Shown here: positions 1 through 12,110 of the stretch, one piece after another
How positions within the stretch are numbered: the stretch's first letter is position 1
Layout of the letters: every line of letters begins with the position of its first letter
Assembly (NCBI GenBank): GCA_038501195.1
Contig: JBBPUQ010000003.1
Location: 2,434,501 to 2,498,500, forward strand
Direction of reading: 5' to 3'
DNA length: 64,000 bases
DNA from: Nemania diffusa
Taxonomy: Eukaryota; Ascomycota; Sordariomycetes; Xylariales; Xylariaceae
Notes under the pieces: generated by a model
What the model was told of the DNA's origin: nothing
The model's database searches: none
What the model saw: only the letters and a program-made list of their open reading frames with translations
Position numbers and translations under genes: made by a program

Positions 1-2241
1 GTATATTAGGTGTTGATGATTTACTTGTTGGTTTCGCCGCCGGTGTCGGATTCTCCAATGATGGCTGGTTCCATGAGAAGACGGAGGAGTCTCACGTCTC
101 CAACGTTATTGACCTGCTGATTAATCTGGCTTATTTCGTCTATCTAGGAACTATCATTCCTTGGGAGATGTACAATAACTTTGACATTGGCCTGTCCGCC
201 TGGAGGCTTACCGTTATGTCTATCTTCGTCATACTATTTCGCCGTATTCCCATTATGCTTTTATTAAAGCCCATCATTCCCGATGTAAAAACTTGGCGCG
301 AGGCCTTATTCGCTGGTCATTTCGGTCCCATTGGCGTCGGCGCTATCTTTGTAGCCATACTCGCCCGTGCGGAACTGGAGTCGGAACATTCGATACCTCT
401 CGCATCGATTCCACCTAAAGGCTCAGAAAATTATCAGGTAATTATTTTAGTCTGGCCAATCGTTACGTTCATGGTCATCTCTTCTATTCTCGTTCACGGC
501 TCGACGATCGCGGTTTTTACACTTGGGAAACACATCAACACACTGTCTATCACCATGTCGTACACTACTGCCCCGGAGGACGGACCTGCGTGGATGAGCC
601 GCTTGCCTCGTATCTCATCACAGTCTCGATCACAAGCGCCAACCATGTCAGACACTGACTACGATGAATTAAAGTCTCCAACATTTCCACCTGGAACACT
701 CCCACCAACAGGAATTGCAGGGCAGTTCTTACGGCGCCAGCGGGAGGAAGAAAATCCTAGTCGAGCCGGGAGTCGTACATCATCTATAGTTAGTCGGCGA
801 CGTAAGAAGAAGTGGGATGACGGTATCGGTCCAGGTGGCCCGGTCACTCAATCTGCCATTTTTCCTCAGAGGCGAAGTCCAAGCGATCAGACTGACCCGT
901 TGTCACCCTCAGACACTGAGAAAATTGAACCGGTTTCCCCACGCCGAAGCAGCTCTCCTACCCTGCCTGAGGGCGTCATTAAGGAAGTAAACCTTGAAAA
1001 ATCAGGAGACTCTACACCTGAAGAGCAACGTAAAGATGAAGAAAAGCCTCAGTATGAGGTTTATGATGAAGGGGATAATATCATCATCGAAGATGAGGAG
1101 GGCAAAGTTGTAGCTGTCGAACCGACAGGTCACCACACAACCTTGCCTAGTGTAGAGGCTCTAAAGGAGAAGGCTAAGGAAGAAGTACAGAAACCTAGCT
1201 GGACGTACGACTCGCTGAAAAAGAGTCTTGCCAAGTGGCGCGATGAAGAAGCTGAAAAGCGAAAAGAAAAGCAGCCCAAGGAGCGCAAGCATGCACCGGC
1301 GCGAGCTTTTCAATTTGGCAACACGGTAAGCAATATCTACACCATCAGAATAGAATACGTTTGGCTCATTCTCTTTGCAGATTATTGTTGAAGACGAAGA
1401 TGGCGAAGTGGTCAAGAAGTACGACCTTCCTCCTGATCGTGGCGAGGGTCGAGACTATGTCGCTGCGAGCTTGAAGTATATGGGGATTAGTGGGTTAGTA
1501 AAACCGACAGACAAGGAACCTAAGCCTACGGGGTCGTCCCGAGATGCGCCACAGACCGCTACACAATCGACAGCTACGCCAGTCAAACAGCCGTCCGGCG
1601 TTAGATGGTCTGGATTTAGCCGTTCTGGAAATGCCGAGCAGAAAAAGAAAGGTGGTAACAGAGAACCTGTTTATGAAGAGAATGAGGACGATGACCGTGG
1701 CATTCGATTCACCATTAGCGGAGCTGGCAAACGGATGAATAAAGATGACTTCCTTAAAGAAATCCAGAAGCTTGAGCGATCAAATCGAGAAGTGCCCGGC
1801 AACTTGATGGCTTCAGATGGCCTAACAGGACCATCCGAGGCGCAGCCTCCAACAGCCTCTGGACAGGCTAGTAGCTCTGGCTTCGCAAACCCGCATATTA
1901 GCATCACACATGCCAGCGAGACTACGCCGGCCGAAAGCCGGTCTCCTTCTCCAACTGATGATACTACTCGCGGACGAAATAAGACAAGGGGCACCGAAGA
2001 AGTGGCAAGCACAGATACTCCGGAAACTGCTGCGGAACGTCGTCGACGACTCGCAGCACTCGCGGGAGTACGAGACGATGACAGTAACGAGACCCCTGCA
2101 GAGAGACGAAGGAGAGAGGCGGCATTAGGAGTTAACAGTCACTCTTCAGAGGAGACTGACAGCGATGATGATGACACGCCAAGAGTTCCGCCCGAAAGAC
2201 GAGGCATTAGGTTTGCCGAGGGTCCGGCAAGAAGGGCGTAA
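1..2241 (+). CDS. NHA1: Plasma-membrane Na+/H+ antiporter, 3' part (Nha1/Sod2 type)
   Basis: The gene enters from the left edge, reading from base 3, with exons <1..1325 and 1381..2241. The intron 1326-1380 starts gtaagc and ends cag, in phase 0. The first residues, GVDDLLVGFAAGVGFSNDGW followed by a TEES motif, match the conserved core of fungal Nha1-type antiporters, which export Na+ (and K+) in exchange for protons. Further hydrophobic segments follow, including GHFGPIGVGAIF and a last one near HGSTIAVFTLG. After about residue 190 the protein becomes a long hydrophilic, charged cytoplasmic tail, typical of this family. The tail includes the acidic IIVEDEDGEVVKKYDLP box at the start of exon 2 and runs of RRR and DDDD near the end. 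About 728 residues lie in the window; the N-terminal transmembrane half is missing. Confidence 0.9.
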
Positions 2242-2992
2242 TGGGAGGGAGCCTTGTTCTTGTTGCCTTTCCCTTTTTTTCTTTTTTTTTTGTAGATATT
2301 GGGATATCACCATCACCAAGAGAGTAGCAGCGGCTTATTTTTAGTTAATCCGTAAAGCTATAGTAATGACACAGAACGAGTTCGGACTATTAAAGTTGCG
2401 TGCTTTTTATTCTCAGGTGACATAAAATAATACTGAGTCTGTTGTTAGATTTTCTGGGGCTATTTGGGGTATTAACAAAGCAGCCTCTGGAGGGAAGAGC
2501 TTCCTATTATTATTGACTGTGTCTTGTATCTACTGCTGCCAATATTACAATAAAAATTAGAATATTAAGTTCATCTTTTGGCACAGTGGTTATTTCTAAC
2601 ATCTGCCTACGACCAATGTCTCGATGAAGAATACCTACCTAGGCACCTACTACGAGGTAGGTAGACCAAAACCGACCATGCACATACTGATTCTCTATGT
2701 ACGTAACAGAAATATTCACTTAAAAATTCATTCACCATGGGTACTTAGGTACTTGCACATGTGCACGAGCCAATTTTGACAGGTGCCGCGATAAGGTATT
2801 TTGTACCCATGGCAGTCAATCAAAGGATGACGGATGGGGCCCAATGATGAATTTTTTGAGACTACTTAGTGATTCTGAGCCTTGAAGGCCTTTAATCCCA
2901 ACCAAGCTCACATCAAAGCGCACACCTTAATCTTCCAGCAGAGCAACACCAGCATCGACTAAATCCAAAACAAGGAAAATCACAGAGTCAAA
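2242..2992. other. Intergenic region, NHA1 3' side and TOM22 promoter
   Basis: There is no supported gene. A pyrimidine run (about 2265-2292) follows the NHA1 stop. Near 2633-2665 there is a cluster of CCTACCTAGGCACCTAC / GAGGTAGGTAG, a short palindrome family that recurs between genes elsewhere in the window. The last 100 bases are probably TOM22 5' UTR. Confidence 0.5.
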
Positions 2993-3634
2993 ATGGTTCA
3001 GCTTCAAGAAATTGTCGATGAACATTTTGAGGAGTCACAGCCAGGTCCCGAGGAAGATGATGCCGACTACACAGATACTGGTACGTCACACCCACACGCA
3101 ACCCATTGCTTGGTTCCTGGTGTTGAGTCCCCGGGTGGCTTCCTTTGTACAGCGCTCTAATCTAACCCATTTCTCCTAGACTCCGAGATCTCTGAAGAGT
3201 CCGAGTACGACCCCCGCGACGAGTCGCTTGGTGAGCGCCTGTTTGCCTTGCGCGACATAGTTTCCCCGCAGACACGAGGCTACATCACCAACACAATCTC
3301 TGCCGCCGGGAATGCCGTGATGGCAACCCTCCATTTTAGCGGCAGGACATTCTGGATCATCAGCAGTTCGGCCCTGCTGCTGGGTATCCCGTGGGCACTG
3401 GCCTGGTCAGAGGAGCAGCAGATGCTGGAGATGGAGAAGGAGATGAAGATGCGCGAGGTGGGCGGAGATGTAAGCTGCGCCCTATTGCTACTCTCGTTAT
3501 TCTTATTCTTGAAGTGGTTCTACATGATAGCTAACCGCATATATACGCAGCTTCTTACCGCCGGGACCCACGATAGCTCGACAGCGCAACAACTTGGCAA
3601 TGCGCTTGGCCAGGAGACGAAGCCGGCTCTATGA
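2993..3634 (+). CDS. TOM22: Mitochondrial import receptor subunit Tom22
   Basis: The exons are 2993..3080, 3180..3469 and 3551..3634, giving 153 residues. The ATG (aaaATGG) opens an acidic cytosolic domain (MVQLQEIVDEHFEES, then EEDDADYTDTDSEISEESEYDPRDE). Next come LGERLFALRDIVSP and the single membrane anchor around TFWIISSSALLLGIPWALAW followed by SEEQQ, the signature of fungal Tom22. Tom22 is the central receptor and organiser of the outer-membrane TOM complex: its acidic domain binds presequences and its tail faces the intermembrane space. Intron 1 (3081-3179, gtacgt..tag) is phase 1. Intron 2 (3470-3550, gtaagc..cag) is 81 nt, phase 0 and free of stops, so it could also be read through. 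The exon 3 start LLTAG matches the usual position of this boundary in the family. Confidence 0.92.
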
Positions 3635-4400
3635 GCTAGCTGGATCGAAAACTAGTCCTTACCGTCAACGCATCGGGCCTATATATACGACACGCTTCGG
3701 AAACAATCCACGGCATCAGCCTTGTACTATCATACCCCTCCCATAATCTTTGCGAAATGCAACATCACCGCACCCTCCCCTGTATAGTCTTAACCGTAGA
3801 CCTGTCTACGCAATGGCAGAGATACCCACTAGTTCCTCTCTGCATGGAGTTCTATTTTCAGGGGCTTTACGGAAGCTGAGCGGGAAGGAAGTCTCATCTC
3901 ACCGGCTGGAGTACATATTTGCTCTCCCTGTATTATATTTGTTGACGATACGAATGTGTGTGATTTTCATAGAGAGGGGCTTTGGTAGCATAGATGGACT
4001 GGCATCGTCCATCATTACGAATTGATTCCTGCGCTAATGACTCATGGCATGACTCTACTTTACACTGTAACTCGCTATCGACGTGAGGACACCCTCCCGT
4101 AATCGTAGGTGAAAAGGTCGCTATCACCCACTTGTATAGTCTCAAAACTCGCGAAGTGTGCATCGCATAGGGTGTATTACGAAAGTATCTTATTTCCCCT
4201 TTTTCAAGGCATAAGATAACGCACTTAAACTGACAGTCGCATTTGAGCAACACAGTAAAGGTCGAACCGCGTAGATTCTAAGGCGTCAAGACAAACTCTA
4301 AGCGACCAGTTTTTACCCAATTTACATGTTCCGTACATCTATAATAAAAACAACGACATTTCCTCCTCCATCTTCCACTTCCTTCCCGCTTTTTATCCTT
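3635..4400. other. Intergenic region between TOM22 and a convergent gene
   Basis: These are the converging 3' ends of TOM22 (+) and the secreted-protein gene (-). Open frames here (for example 3750-4025) lack family resemblance or splice context. No RNA gene or repeat was recognised. Confidence 0.4.
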
Positions 4401-5060
4401 CTATGTTAAGGGTTCACAATGAAACATCGTCGACCCTTTTATGGTGTAAGATTTTCCATCGAACTTGCAGTCTAGATCGAATACAATAGAACGATTGACT
4501 GCTTTCACATCAACATATCTTCCTCTGCTATGTACGGAATATGATTTAGGAGACATGGCTTGCTCACCGTAACATTGCGCCGTCTTATGGTCTTCCAAAT
4601 CGTACATGCTATAGTCACGGTCCGAGTAAATAGCTATATAGATATCAAATGAGTGAGCTTTTATCCCAACATGGCCCCCCTGTCTCTCGACCTTGGTAGA
4701 TAAAATGGTCGCTAAAGACGTACTTTGATGGCCAGCCCAGAACTTCCCCGTATTGAATTCGACGACCTCTAGCGGGTCCCGATAAAGCGGAAATCCCACG
4801 TCGTTGCTCGGATCGCAGCGCATCCCGACCTTGTTGCCGCTTACATCGTCGCGGTTGGGCCAGATGCCCGAGTTGTACGTCTCGTCATCGCAGTCCCAGC
4901 TTGGGTCCCCGGATGATACCGTAAATACACCCCCGGACTGATGTCGGTATTCCGGGTCGTAGCTATCGAGCTTCATGTATGCGAGCCAAAAGTTTGGTAA
5001 TTGTGAGAGACCTCGCCCCGGCAAGAGGAATAACGGAAGCAGAGCTATAAGGTTCATCAT
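4401..5060 (-). CDS. Small predicted secreted protein, unknown family
   Basis: A single-exon ORF of 219 residues starts at the ATGATG at 5060. The first 20 residues (MMNLIALLPLFLLPGRGLSQ) form a signal peptide: a short start, a leucine-rich core, and small or polar residues at the probable cleavage site. The mature part has five cysteines (in WDCDD, MRCDP, AQCYG, LDCKF, FHCEP), many aromatic and acidic residues, and no membrane segment. It resembles small extracellular proteins often annotated as hypothetical or effector candidates in plant- or insect-associated ascomycetes, but I do not recognise a named family. It stands alone, 1.1 kb from the accessory region to its right. The odd cysteine count suggests at least one free cysteine or a dimer. 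Confidence 0.7.
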   Translation of the reverse strand: MMNLIALLPLFLLPGRGLSQLPNFWLAYMKLDSYDPEYRHQSGGVFTVSSGDPSWDCDDETYNSGIWPNRDDVSGNKVGMRCDPSNDVGFPLYRDPLEVVEFNTGKFWAGHQSTSLATILSTKVERQGGHVGIKAHSFDIYIAIYSDRDYSMYDLEDHKTAQCYGEQAMSPKSYSVHSRGRYVDVKAVNRSIVFDLDCKFDGKSYTIKGSTMFHCEPLT

Positions 5061-6206
5061 TATAAGTTGAGTGAATATTCAAAGAACGGGTAGAAGTGCT
5101 AACATAAGATTCTCAGAGATGTGCAAGTACGAGAGTAGTAGAGCTCGAGACGCACATATAGAAGGGATATTTTGGAACCTAATAGCTCTGTGTCTCTATC
5201 TTGTTGAGCGAGAGATAGGAGACAAATCGGGGGAATAGAAGGAAGTTGTTCTACAATAACTCTCGCTTGTGAATACTTTGAAGTTTCCTAGATATCATAT
5301 TGGGTGAAGGACTCGTAGGTGGCATCGTTATACACCGAGGACGGTACGCACACTGTTGCATTTGTCCCGCCAAATGGCCTAACGCTTAGCTGTTTAGATA
5401 CCTACCTTACAAGGACCTCTCGCACATACGCCGAGTGCTCAGCAGCTAGCAAAGCTTGCAAATGATGAGATTGAAGCCCAAGTGTCTTCATTCAACTTCA
5501 AGTTTCCCTGCAATTTAAAACTTTACCAACATCTTGGCTTGCTTCCTCAGAAGTCCTCCGTAGGGGTTAGATTACGTTGTACGAGGAGAAGAAAATCTCG
5601 AACTCCCGTTAGACATAGGAAACATAGCGTATTTGTGTGTTACGAATACCCGCCGATTTAATAGCCCCGAATGTATCACTTAGATCTGTGCTACCTAATT
5701 GGCCGCGTCATAGTCTCAACATACCTATCTTCGAAGAAATAGACTCGAAGGTCGGACCCAAGTCGTTGATATTCCGTAGCCCCTTTATATTGAAACTCTG
5801 GGCCTAGTTAGATAGTAGTTGCTTGCACCTACTTATATGGTACATATTATCAAGGGCTTTAATCAAGATTTTGGGAGGATATTTGTGCCAAGAATAATTT
5901 TTCATAGTATCAAGAGTCATTTGGCCCTGTACAACTAAGGTAAGAAATTCACTGCCTACTTATAGTTGTGTATAATTTTGTCTTTGCTTCGAATCTGTTT
6001 GACATATGTGACTCACCTCTATCAAGTAGCAATCGAAACAAATCCAACAAGTAAAGGGAGAGGGGTACGGTAATATACGGCCACATGAAACACCTTGCTT
6101 TCTAGCTTCCGTTTGGACTTTATTGTAATATTTGTGTATCTTCGTTTGCTGCCTGTTTTGGCGACCCGGCTTCGAGAATCTTTTCATGCATGTGTAGGTG
6201 TTATAG
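5061..6206. other. Intergenic region
   Basis: About 1.1 kb with no supported gene. It contains the promoter of the secreted-protein gene on its left. The right part, from about 5900, may hold missing 5' exons of the cysteine-rich gene that follows, but no convincing start codon with a donor site was found. Confidence 0.4.
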
Positions 6207-6827
6207 GTATGTGGCCCCCCCCTACCCCCCACATTTCGTGAGTATATTGAGGACGATATCGTATGTACAACCTTGTACAACCTTAATACTACTTAAACTA
6301 ACATATATAGACTATCTCTCGCCTTATCATCCCAAAGGAAGTTCGAATCAAAGGCGCCCTCACTTACTGCAATATCGAGACAAGTCGTCAACAGCAAGCG
6401 TCGGCCGTTGCGGCTCATATGGTTCTTGACCAAGTCAACGTCAAGGATTGTCAAGCTTGTGCAAGTTCGAAAAGCCGTGGCCCTTTCGACAAGTGTATTT
6501 CTTTTGGCCCTAACGTCTTCGGCGGCGCTTGTTCTTGCTGCCAATACTCTTCACTGGCGACATCGTGCGTTTTCCATAAGAAACAAAAGGGATCTAAATA
6601 TGCAGAGGCTTGTAAGTACTTGTACAACCTTGTACGGGCGTATACTAACATCCACAGCCGACGATAAGGACGTGGAAACCGTAAAGCTGCCTAAGATTAC
6701 TCCGGAAATGCTTGAACAGGCTACTACTGGCCAGCTCGAGCGTCTTCGTCGACAAATTGACCAAGAGTTGGGTAGCCGCGAGGAGGATGAGGGGGATATG
6801 CCTTCGCGCAAGCGTGCGCGACGATGA
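6207..6827 (+). CDS. Cysteine-rich zinc-finger-like protein (DUF3716-like), 5' end missing
   Basis: Three exons fit one frame: <6207..6260, 6311..6611 and 6658..6827. The introns are 6261-6310 (gtatgt, CTAAC, tag) and 6612-6657 (gtaagt, ctaac, cag). The middle exon encodes CQACASSKSRGPFDKC, then GGACSCCQYSSLATSC. This CxxC..GPF..C..CxxC..C pattern is that of a small fungal cysteine cluster I associate with DUF3716, and metal binding is inferred from the spacing. The C-terminus (PSRKRARR) looks like a nuclear localisation signal. No ATG exists in frame before the first intron, back to a stop at 6204-6206, so the 5' part is either spliced from further upstream or lost. Both introns carry a TACAACCTTGTAC motif shared with introns of the transposase 10 kb away. 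The gene borders the AT island directly. Confidence 0.6.
6261..6310 (+). repeat. Intron with shared TTGTACAA motif, copy 1
   Basis: A 50-nt intron. Directly after the donor it reads TACAACCTTGTACAACCTT. The same core occurs in the introns at 6612-6657 and 17610-17666 and in the intron-like stretch at 16396-16443. Confidence 0.6.
6612..6657 (+). repeat. Intron with shared TTGTACAA motif, copy 2
   Basis: A 46-nt intron, gtaagtac followed by TTGTACAACCTTGTACGGGC. The motif starts 8 nt after the first intron base, the same register as in copies 3 and 4. Confidence 0.65.
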
Positions 6828-7407
6828 ATAATTGTGTTGGACTTGGTTTGGGTTTCTACGAGTTAATACTAGGGTTTACGGGTTGATACACACTTGAATT
6901 GAGGTTTTGAGAGTTAGTACACCTTTAAGTAAGGTGAAATCGATAGTTATAAAAACTTTGCAAAGGTTTTTTCTTACTTAAACTTAGTAAGCAAAGTTAA
7001 ATAACTAAGTTAATGAATAATTTTTCATGATATAAAGTTTTAATTTTAATAAATGTGAAATCTTATAATATAAAATATAAATAAATAAAGAAATAAATAA
7101 ATAAATAAATAAAATATAATATAATTTTATAATATATAATTTATAAATTAAATTATATATTTTAAATTAATATAATATTAAAATTAATAAAAATATAATT
7201 ATATATATAATAAATAAATATTAATTTATAAATTAATATATTAAAAAATTATATATTTTAATTATAATAATATAAATAAATAAATAAAAAAATAAAAAAT
7301 TGTTTTTTAAATAATAATAAATTAAAAAAATATTAAAATATATTTAAATGTTTATTTAAATAATTTATTTATATTATAATATATATATTTATAATTATAA
7401 TAAATAT

Positions 7408-7558
7408 AATTAAATTAAATATATTATAAATAAATTAATTAAAAAATAAAAAAAAGTTTTATATATAAATAATAAAAGTTTAATTATATATTTATTATAT
7501 ATAATAATTAATTAAATTATATAATTATTAAATTAAATTATTATTATTTAATTATAAA
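7408..7558 (+). repeat. AT-island direct repeat B, copy 1
   Basis: About 150 bp matching 12111-12268 with few differences. A shorter, more diverged relative starts near 14004. Confidence 0.7.
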
Positions 7559-7594
7559 TTAATATATATTTAATTTATAATATTATTTTTTTTT

Positions 7595-8105
7595 TAATAT
7601 ATTAATTTATAAATAAATTATTTTATTTTATATTGTTATTTTATAATTATTATATTATATAATTACTATATAATTTTTAATAATTTAAATAATTAATAAA
7701 TATTTTATATAATATAATTTATTTATTATTTATATTAAATTATTATTTTTAATATTATTATTTTTTAAAATTTAAATTAATAAATAAATAATTTTTTATT
7801 TTTTATATATTATATAATTTATAAATTTATAATTTATTTTTTATTTAATTTATTTATTTTGTTTTATAAATTTAGTTTTTATATTATATTTATAATAAAA
7901 ATATAAATTTTAATAATTAAAAAATAATTTAAATATAATTTAAAAATAAAAAAAATTAAAAACTATAGTTTTAATTTTTAATTTTTTATTATTTTAAAAT
8001 AGTTTTTAATAAAATAGCTTTATATATATATATATAAATATAATATATATTTAATATTAATAAATTTATATTTATATTTATTAAATTATTTATATATATA
8101 AATAT
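7595..8105 (+). repeat. AT-island direct repeat C, copy 1 (approximate)
   Basis: Patchwise similar, in the same order, to 14820-15225. The shared blocks include AAATTATTTTATTTTATATT, AATAAAAATATAAATTTTAA and ATATTTAATATTAATAAATT. Boundaries are approximate because of insertions and low complexity. Confidence 0.5.
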
Positions 8106-8191
8106 TTATAACTTTTTTTATTTAAAAAATAGTTTTAAAAATAATATTTTTAAATAATAAATTAATTATATAAAAATTATATATATATTTT

Positions 8192-8457
8192 ATTAAAATA
8201 GCAATATTAATTATAATTAATATATATTTAAATTTTTTTTATATAATTTATTATTTATTTATTAAATAGTTAATTATACTTTATTATATATAATATTAAT
8301 AAATTGTTAATAAATTTATATAATTTATATATATATATTATATATATAAAGATTTTTTTTTAAATAAAAAAACAACAATAGTATTATATAATTATAATAT
8401 TATATTTTGTTTTAGTTTTGCTATATATAATTAATTATATAAAATTAAATCAATATT
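8192..8457 (+). repeat. AT-island direct repeat A, copy 1
   Basis: About 266 bp that align almost end to end with 10504-10767. They share the TTTTAGTTTTGCTATATATA block at their right side. Mismatches are nearly all transitions. Confidence 0.8.
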
Positions 8458-10503
8458 AATTAATAATTATATTAACTTTTTTTATTTAATAGTAATATAT
8501 TATAAATTAATAAGTTTTAAATAATATTATAAAATTTAATAGTTTTATATTAATATTATTTATTTTTAATAATTGTTTATAAATTAATTAAATTTTTATT
8601 TTATTTTTTAATATTATATAAAAAGTAAAAACTATTAAAAAAGCTATAAAAATATTTTAAAAAAAACAAATTTAATTAAAATTAATTATATAATTAATTA
8701 ATAAAACAGTTTTATTTTATATAAAATATTTATATAGCAAAAAAAATAAAACTAAAATAAACTATATAAAATATAAACTATTAAAAAATTTAATATTATA
8801 ATTAATATAATTAATAAATTTATAAAATTTTAATATATATAAATTAAACTTTATTTTTATATAATAAAAAATATAAAATAAAACAATAAAAATAATATAT
8901 TATTTATTTTAATAAATATTATATAAAAAAAAAAGCTAATTTAAAAAATTAATATAATTTTTAATTTTTTTATATAATTAAATTTTATATTTTTTTAATT
9001 AAGAAAAATAAATTATAAACTAATTATTAAATTATAAATAAATAATATTATTAATATATTTAAACTTTTTTTTTAAAAAATTTAATATAATAAAAATTAA
9101 TAAATTATTTATATAAAAAATATTTAAATTTATAAAATATAACTTTAATAAATATTATAATATTTAAATTTTTAAATTAAAGTTTATATAAAAAGTTAAA
9201 AATAAAATTATTTAATTATATAAAAAGTTTTAATTAATTATATAAAAATATAACAATTTAAAAAAAAATATTATATTTATATAATTATTAATAATTTAAT
9301 AAATAAATTAACAATTAATTTTAATTTTTAAATTTATTTTAATTTAAAACTATAATAAAATATATAAATTATAAAATATTATATAAATATATATATAATT
9401 AATTAATAAATTTATATAAAAATTTATATATATTTATTTATTAAACTTAAAAATAAATATTTTAAAAAAACTATATTATAAATTATATAATTATTATATA
9501 AATTAATTAAATTAAGTTTATATTAATTTAAAATATATTATAAATATTATTATTAAAAATTTAAAATAATTGTTTTTTTATATAATTTTTATTTATTAAT
9601 TATTAATAATAGTTTTAAAATTTTAATATTATTAAATTATAAATAAACAATATTTTTAATTTTATATAATAAAATTTAAAACTAAACTTAAACAAATTTT
9701 AAATAAAAATAATTTAATTAAATTTAATAATATTTAAATTATATTTATAAATAAATATATTATATTAATTTAAAAAAGTTAAATTATATAATTAATTAAA
9801 ATTTATTTTTATATAAAAAACTTTATATAATAATATATTTTTTAATATATTTAAAATATATATATAAATAATATTTATTAATTAAAAATTTTTTATAACT
9901 TATTTATTATTATTTAAATTATTAATTTATAAAAAGTTAATATAATTATTTTAAATAAATAAATTAAATAATAAATTAATAATTATAATTATAAACAAAT
10001 GTTTATATTTTTTAATTTATATTATAAAAAGTTTTTTATTTTTATAAATAATTTATTTATAAATAATATAAATATAATATTATAAATTAAAATTTTAATT
10101 ATATTAGTTATAAAAACTTATATAAAAAATAATATTAATTTAAAATTTAAAATTTAAAATTTTTAATAATATTATTTATTAAAATTTAAATAAATATAAA
10201 TAAATAATTAACAATATATTAATTAATAAATTATATAAAATAATTAATAAATTTAATAATATAATTATTTTTTATATAACTTTTTAAAAAATTTTAAAAA
10301 TATTTTAAATTAATAAAAAAAATAACTTAATTAATATATTAATAAAAAAAGTATTAAACTAAATATTAAAAGTATTACTTTTAATTAATAAATTATATAT
10401 ATAAATAAAAATATATATAAAAAAAATAAAAAAAATATATATAAAAAAAATAAAAAAAATATATATATAAAAAAAACTATAACTAAAAATTCTTTTTACA
10501 ACT

Positions 10504-10767
10504 ATTAAAATAATAATATTAATTATAGTTAATATATATTTAATTTTTTTTTATATAATTTATTATTTATTTATTAAATAATTAATTATATTTTATTATA
10601 TATAATATTAATAAATTATTAATAAATTTATATAATTTATATATATATATTATATATATAAATTTTTTTTTAAATAAAAAAACAATAATAATATTATATA
10701 ATTACAATATTATATTTTGCTTTAGTTTTGCTATATATAATCGATTATATAAAATTAAATTAATATA
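10504..10767 (+). repeat. AT-island direct repeat A, copy 2
   Basis: Second copy of the 8192-8457 repeat. It keeps some ancestral C or G where copy 1 has T or A (for example ATCGATT against ATTAATT near 10742). It has lost others that copy 1 keeps (GC at 8201-8202 against AT here). Confidence 0.8.
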
Positions 10768-10884
10768 TTTAATTATATTTTATAATTTAATTGTTTTTTT
10801 TATAATAATATTTAAATTAATAATAAATAATAAAATTTTTATTTAATTAAATGATTTTTTATTTTTAATTTAATTAAATATTAA

Positions 10885-11863
10885 TTAATTTTATTATATT
10901 TAAATATTTTTATTATAATTAATATAAAATATATTTATATTATATAAAATAATTACTTTTTTTATAAGTTATATTTTTATAAATTATTTATATTATATAA
11001 TTTTATATATAAATTAAAATATATATTAATAAAGTTTATAAATTAAAAAAAATTTAAAAAATTAATATATTAATATTAAAAATTATAAAAAAGTTTAAAT
11101 AATAATAATAAATTTTTGTTTATTTTTATATTAATTTAATTAATTTTTAAAAATAATTAATAATATTATTATATATAAATTATTAATAAAACTATTAATA
11201 TTATATTAAAAATAAAAAGTTTATTAAATTAATTAATCTTTAAAAATAATTATAAATAAAATTATAAAATTAAAAAAATATTAATATTTTAAAAATTATA
11301 TAATATTTTATAAATTAATAACTATTTATTTTTATTATTTTTATTTAAATTTTTATTAATTAAAAATTTTATAATTTTTATAAAATTTTATATATAAAAT
11401 ATATAATTTATAATTATATAATATAATTTTAATATAAAGTTTTATATAAATTTATTTAAAAATTATAAAACTTTTAATTAATAAAAATTTAAATAAAAAT
11501 AATAAAAATAAATAGTTATTAATTTATAAAATATTATATAATTTTTAAAATATTAATATTTTTTTTAATTTTATAATTTTATTTATAATTATTTTTAAAA
11601 ATTAATTAAGTTAATATAAAAATAAATAAAAATTTATTATTATTATTTAAATTTTTTTATAATTTTTAATATTAATATATTAATTTTTTAAATTTTATTT
11701 ATTTTTTTAACTTTATTAATATATATTTTAATTTATATATAAAATTATATAATATAAATAATTTATAAAAATATAATTTATAAAAAAAGTAGTTATTTTA
11801 TATAATATAAATATATTTTATATTAATTATAATAAAAATGTTTAAATATAATAAAATTATATT
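10885..11863. repeat. Large imperfect palindrome in the AT island
   Basis: The left arm is about 10885-11380 and the right arm about 11457-11863, inverted, around a spacer of about 76 bp. The left arm has about 90 extra bases (roughly 11150-11245) that the right arm lacks. Outside that insertion the arms match closely, for example the block from TTTTATTATATTTAAA on the left against its reverse complement near 11830-11855 on the right. Observed mismatches are transitions (AAATATTTT against AAACATTTT; ATTACT against ACTACT). Confidence 0.75.
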
Positions 11864-12110
11864 TTTAAATTTTTTAAAATATTATTATTTATTAATAATT
11901 TATTAATAATATTTAAATATTAAATATTAAAATTGTTATATTTTTATAACTTTTAAATAAATAAAAAAATTTAATATATAATTTATATAAAAGTTTTATT
12001 ATTTAAATTTATAAAAATAAAAAAATATTAATTTAATATATAATATATATATATATAATTTATAAATTAAAATAAAAAGTTAATTTATATATAATAAATA
12101 TACTTAAATA

